This document shows, one piece after another, positions 62,715 to 64,000 of a stretch of 64,000 bases of DNA. Each line of letters opens with the position of its first letter. The first letter of the stretch is position 1. Source of the stretch: Lutispora thermophila DSM 19022 (lineage in GTDB: Bacteria > Bacillota > Clostridia > Lutisporales > Lutisporaceae); contig NZ_FQZS01000003.1 of the NCBI RefSeq assembly GCF_900142105.1, positions 249,720 to 313,719 on the forward strand, in the 5' to 3' direction. A program made the position numbers and the translations under genes. Below the pieces are notes generated by a model. That model did not search any database. It worked only from the letters and a program-made list of their open reading frames with translations, and was not told where the DNA came from.

Positions 62715-62740
62715 TTAATACGAACATATGTTCGTATTAA
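62715..62740 (+). promoter_or_regulatory. LexA (SOS) box upstream of dinB
   Basis: A 26-base perfect palindrome centred on CGAACATATGTTCG contains the Gram-positive LexA consensus GAAC-N4-GTTC. A TATAAT at 62710-62715 touches its left edge, so bound LexA would block the promoter. Confidence 0.93.
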
Positions 62741-62805
62741 TTTGCATATAATTATATTAAGATGCTTTGTGGCAAGAGAAAGTAATATTTGATAAAAGCG
62801 GTGAT

Positions 62806-64000
62806 ATGATGACTAAAAGGACAATAATGCATATAGATGTCAACTCTGCTTTTCTGTCTTGGCAGGCTGTGTACGACTTGCAAAGAGGAGCTGATGTGGA
62901 TTTAAGAGAAATACCTGCTGTGGTAGGAGGTTCCCAAGAAGAAAGAAGAGGTATAGTGCTGGCAAAGAGCATACCTGCCAAGGCTTTTGGAATACAGACA
63001 GGAGAAATTATATGGCAGGCTAAGCAGAAATGTCCCGGTCTTGTAGTAGTGCCACCCAATTATGAGCTTTATATGAAGGCAAGCAATGCATTGTATAATC
63101 TGATCAAAGAATATTCTCCAAAGGTTCAGCGTTTTTCTATAGATGAAATGTTTTTGGATTATACAGGCATGGAGCCTTTTTTTGGTGAAGCTTTTGAGGC
63201 TGCTCACAAGATAAAGGACAGGATAAAAAAGGAATTAGGATTTACTGTGAATATAGGCATAGGAGGAAATAAGCTTACAGCTAAGATTGCTGGAGATTTA
63301 AAAAAGCCGGATATGGTTCATACTCTCTATGATTATGAAATACCTTCAAAAATGTGGCCTTTGCCTGTAGAGGATCTGTTTATGGTAGGAAGGAGAACAA
63401 AGAAAAAATTATACGATATAAACGTAAAAACTATAGGGGATCTGGCAAATACAGATATAAAGTTTTTATATAGTAAATTTAAATCTTTTGGTAACCTCTT
63501 GTGGAAGTATGCCAACGGTATAGAGGATTCACCGGTAGCAGGAAGTGGAATAACCAATATTAAAGGAATAGGAAACAGCACTACCATAAGATTTGATGTA
63601 GATGATAAGAAAACAGCTTTCAAGGTATTGCTTTCTCTTACAGAGTCAGTAGCCATGCGGCTTAGAGCAGCTAAAGCCTGCTGTAGTGTAGTATCCGTGG
63701 AAATAAGGACATCTCAGCTTAATTGCTATTCTCACCAGAGAAAGCTTATGACGCCTACCTGTATAACCAGCGAAATATATGCTACGGTTGCTGAGCTTTT
63801 TGAGGAATGTTGGAGAGGAGAGAGAATAAGACATTTAGGAGTAAGAGTAAGTGACCTTTCAGGGGATGATTTTGTTCAACTTTCATTGTTTGATGATAGA
63901 AACAGGCAAAAAAGAGAAGCATTGGACTTTGCCATAGATTCAATAAGATGCAAATATGGCAAGAATTCTATAATGAGAGCAGTATTATCGGATGGCGAGT
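62806..64000 (+). CDS. dinB: DNA polymerase IV, 3' end cut by the window
   Basis: The frame runs from ATG at 62806 (or 62809), after GCGGTGAT, to the window end, giving 398 residues of an expected 410-420. Y-family polymerase motifs are intact: HIDVNSAFLSW with the first metal Asp, and QRFSIDEMFLDYTG with Asp113-Glu114. KKPDMVHTL and the KTIGDLA helix-hairpin-helix follow, then the little-finger domain from about residue 245. The end QLSLFDDRN is a likely beta-clamp-binding motif. Translesion synthesis is its role. The LexA box shows SOS control. Confidence 0.95.
   Translation, partial: MMTKRTIMHIDVNSAFLSWQAVYDLQRGADVDLREIPAVVGGSQEERRGIVLAKSIPAKAFGIQTGEIIWQAKQKCPGLVVVPPNYELYMKASNALYNLIKEYSPKVQRFSIDEMFLDYTGMEPFFGEAFEAAHKIKDRIKKELGFTVNIGIGGNKLTAKIAGDLKKPDMVHTLYDYEIPSKMWPLPVEDLFMVGRRTKKKLYDINVKTIGDLANTDIKFLYSKFKSFGNLLWKYANGIEDSPVAGSGITNIKGIGNSTTIRFDVDDKKTAFKVLLSLTESVAMRLRAAKACCSVVSVEIRTSQLNCYSHQRKLMTPTCITSEIYATVAELFEECWRGERIRHLGVRVSDLSGDDFVQLSLFDDRNRQKREALDFAIDSIRCKYGKNSIMRAVLSDGE

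Overview
The window reads as a chromosomal segment of a low-GC Gram-positive anaerobe of the class Clostridia. The support is AT-rich sequence with strong purine-rich Shine-Dalgarno sites, TTG and GTG starts, two T-box leaders, an M-box leader, a Bacillus/Clostridium-type LexA box, SLH and copper-amine-oxidase-like surface domains, and a peptide-handling gene set. Genus cannot be fixed from the sequence alone. No rRNA, tRNA, CRISPR array, prophage or transposase gene was seen.

Region by region. 1-9.4 kb: 3' end of an MTA/SAH deaminase gene, a secreted SH3-GH18 protein bracketed by a short repeat family, small conserved proteins (GIY-YIG, CoA-binding, DUF503), an EamA transporter, a patatin-like phospholipase, a methyltransferase, a Na/Pi cotransporter-PhoU fusion and a YwaF-type membrane protein. 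9.4-18.2 kb: T-box-controlled trpS, a ZIP metal transporter whose ribosome site can be masked by an upstream arm, cardiolipin synthase, a GT8 glycosyltransferase, a MATE pump, and an autoregulated TetR-FtsH pair. 18.2-23.5 kb: accessory stretch with a frameshifted carboxymuconolactone-decarboxylase pseudogene, gene scraps, an EamA transporter, a DUF5673-like membrane protein, an AraC regulator and a flavin reductase. 23.5-36.5 kb: ArsR-like regulator, S41-type lipoprotein, a complete oligopeptide ABC operon (oppA, hairpin, oppBCDF) running into tldD-pmbA, a tandem DUF4352 lipoprotein-like protein, and a Cu/Zn superoxide dismutase gene of clearly higher GC. 36.5-42 kb: a DUF6054 pseudogene, three overlapping M42 aminopeptidase genes, and a MarR-MATE operon with an operator built into its promoter. 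42-54 kb: a three-hairpin intergenic block, T-box-controlled asnS, flavodoxin-like redox proteins, a LUD protein, methyltransferases, a VTT membrane protein, a histidine phosphatase, and two GyrI-like proteins around a WYL regulator. 54-64 kb: gltX and pepD on the minus strand, a metallophosphoesterase pseudogene broken by a 17-bp tandem duplication, a membrane-anchored excisionase-like HTH protein, M-box-controlled mgtE, a transglutaminase-SLH surface protein, and SOS-controlled dinB cut by the window end.

How it fits together: peptide import (Opp), peptide processing (TldD/PmbA, three M42 enzymes, PepD) and aminoacyl-tRNA supply (trpS, asnS, gltX, two of them sensing uncharged tRNA) suggest an amino-acid/peptide-fermenting lifestyle. 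Two separate drug/metabolite pumps have local repressors with visible operators.

I found no convincing wholly new multi-gene system. The most unusual observations are: a roughly 100-nt two-hairpin element present next to asnS and next to gltX with a partial third copy after asnS; the mgtE leader, which after its M-box carries a well-initiated small ORF overlapping mgtE and two mutually exclusive hairpins, one covering the mgtE ribosome site; the zupT leader; and several freshly broken genes whose original frames can be reconstructed.
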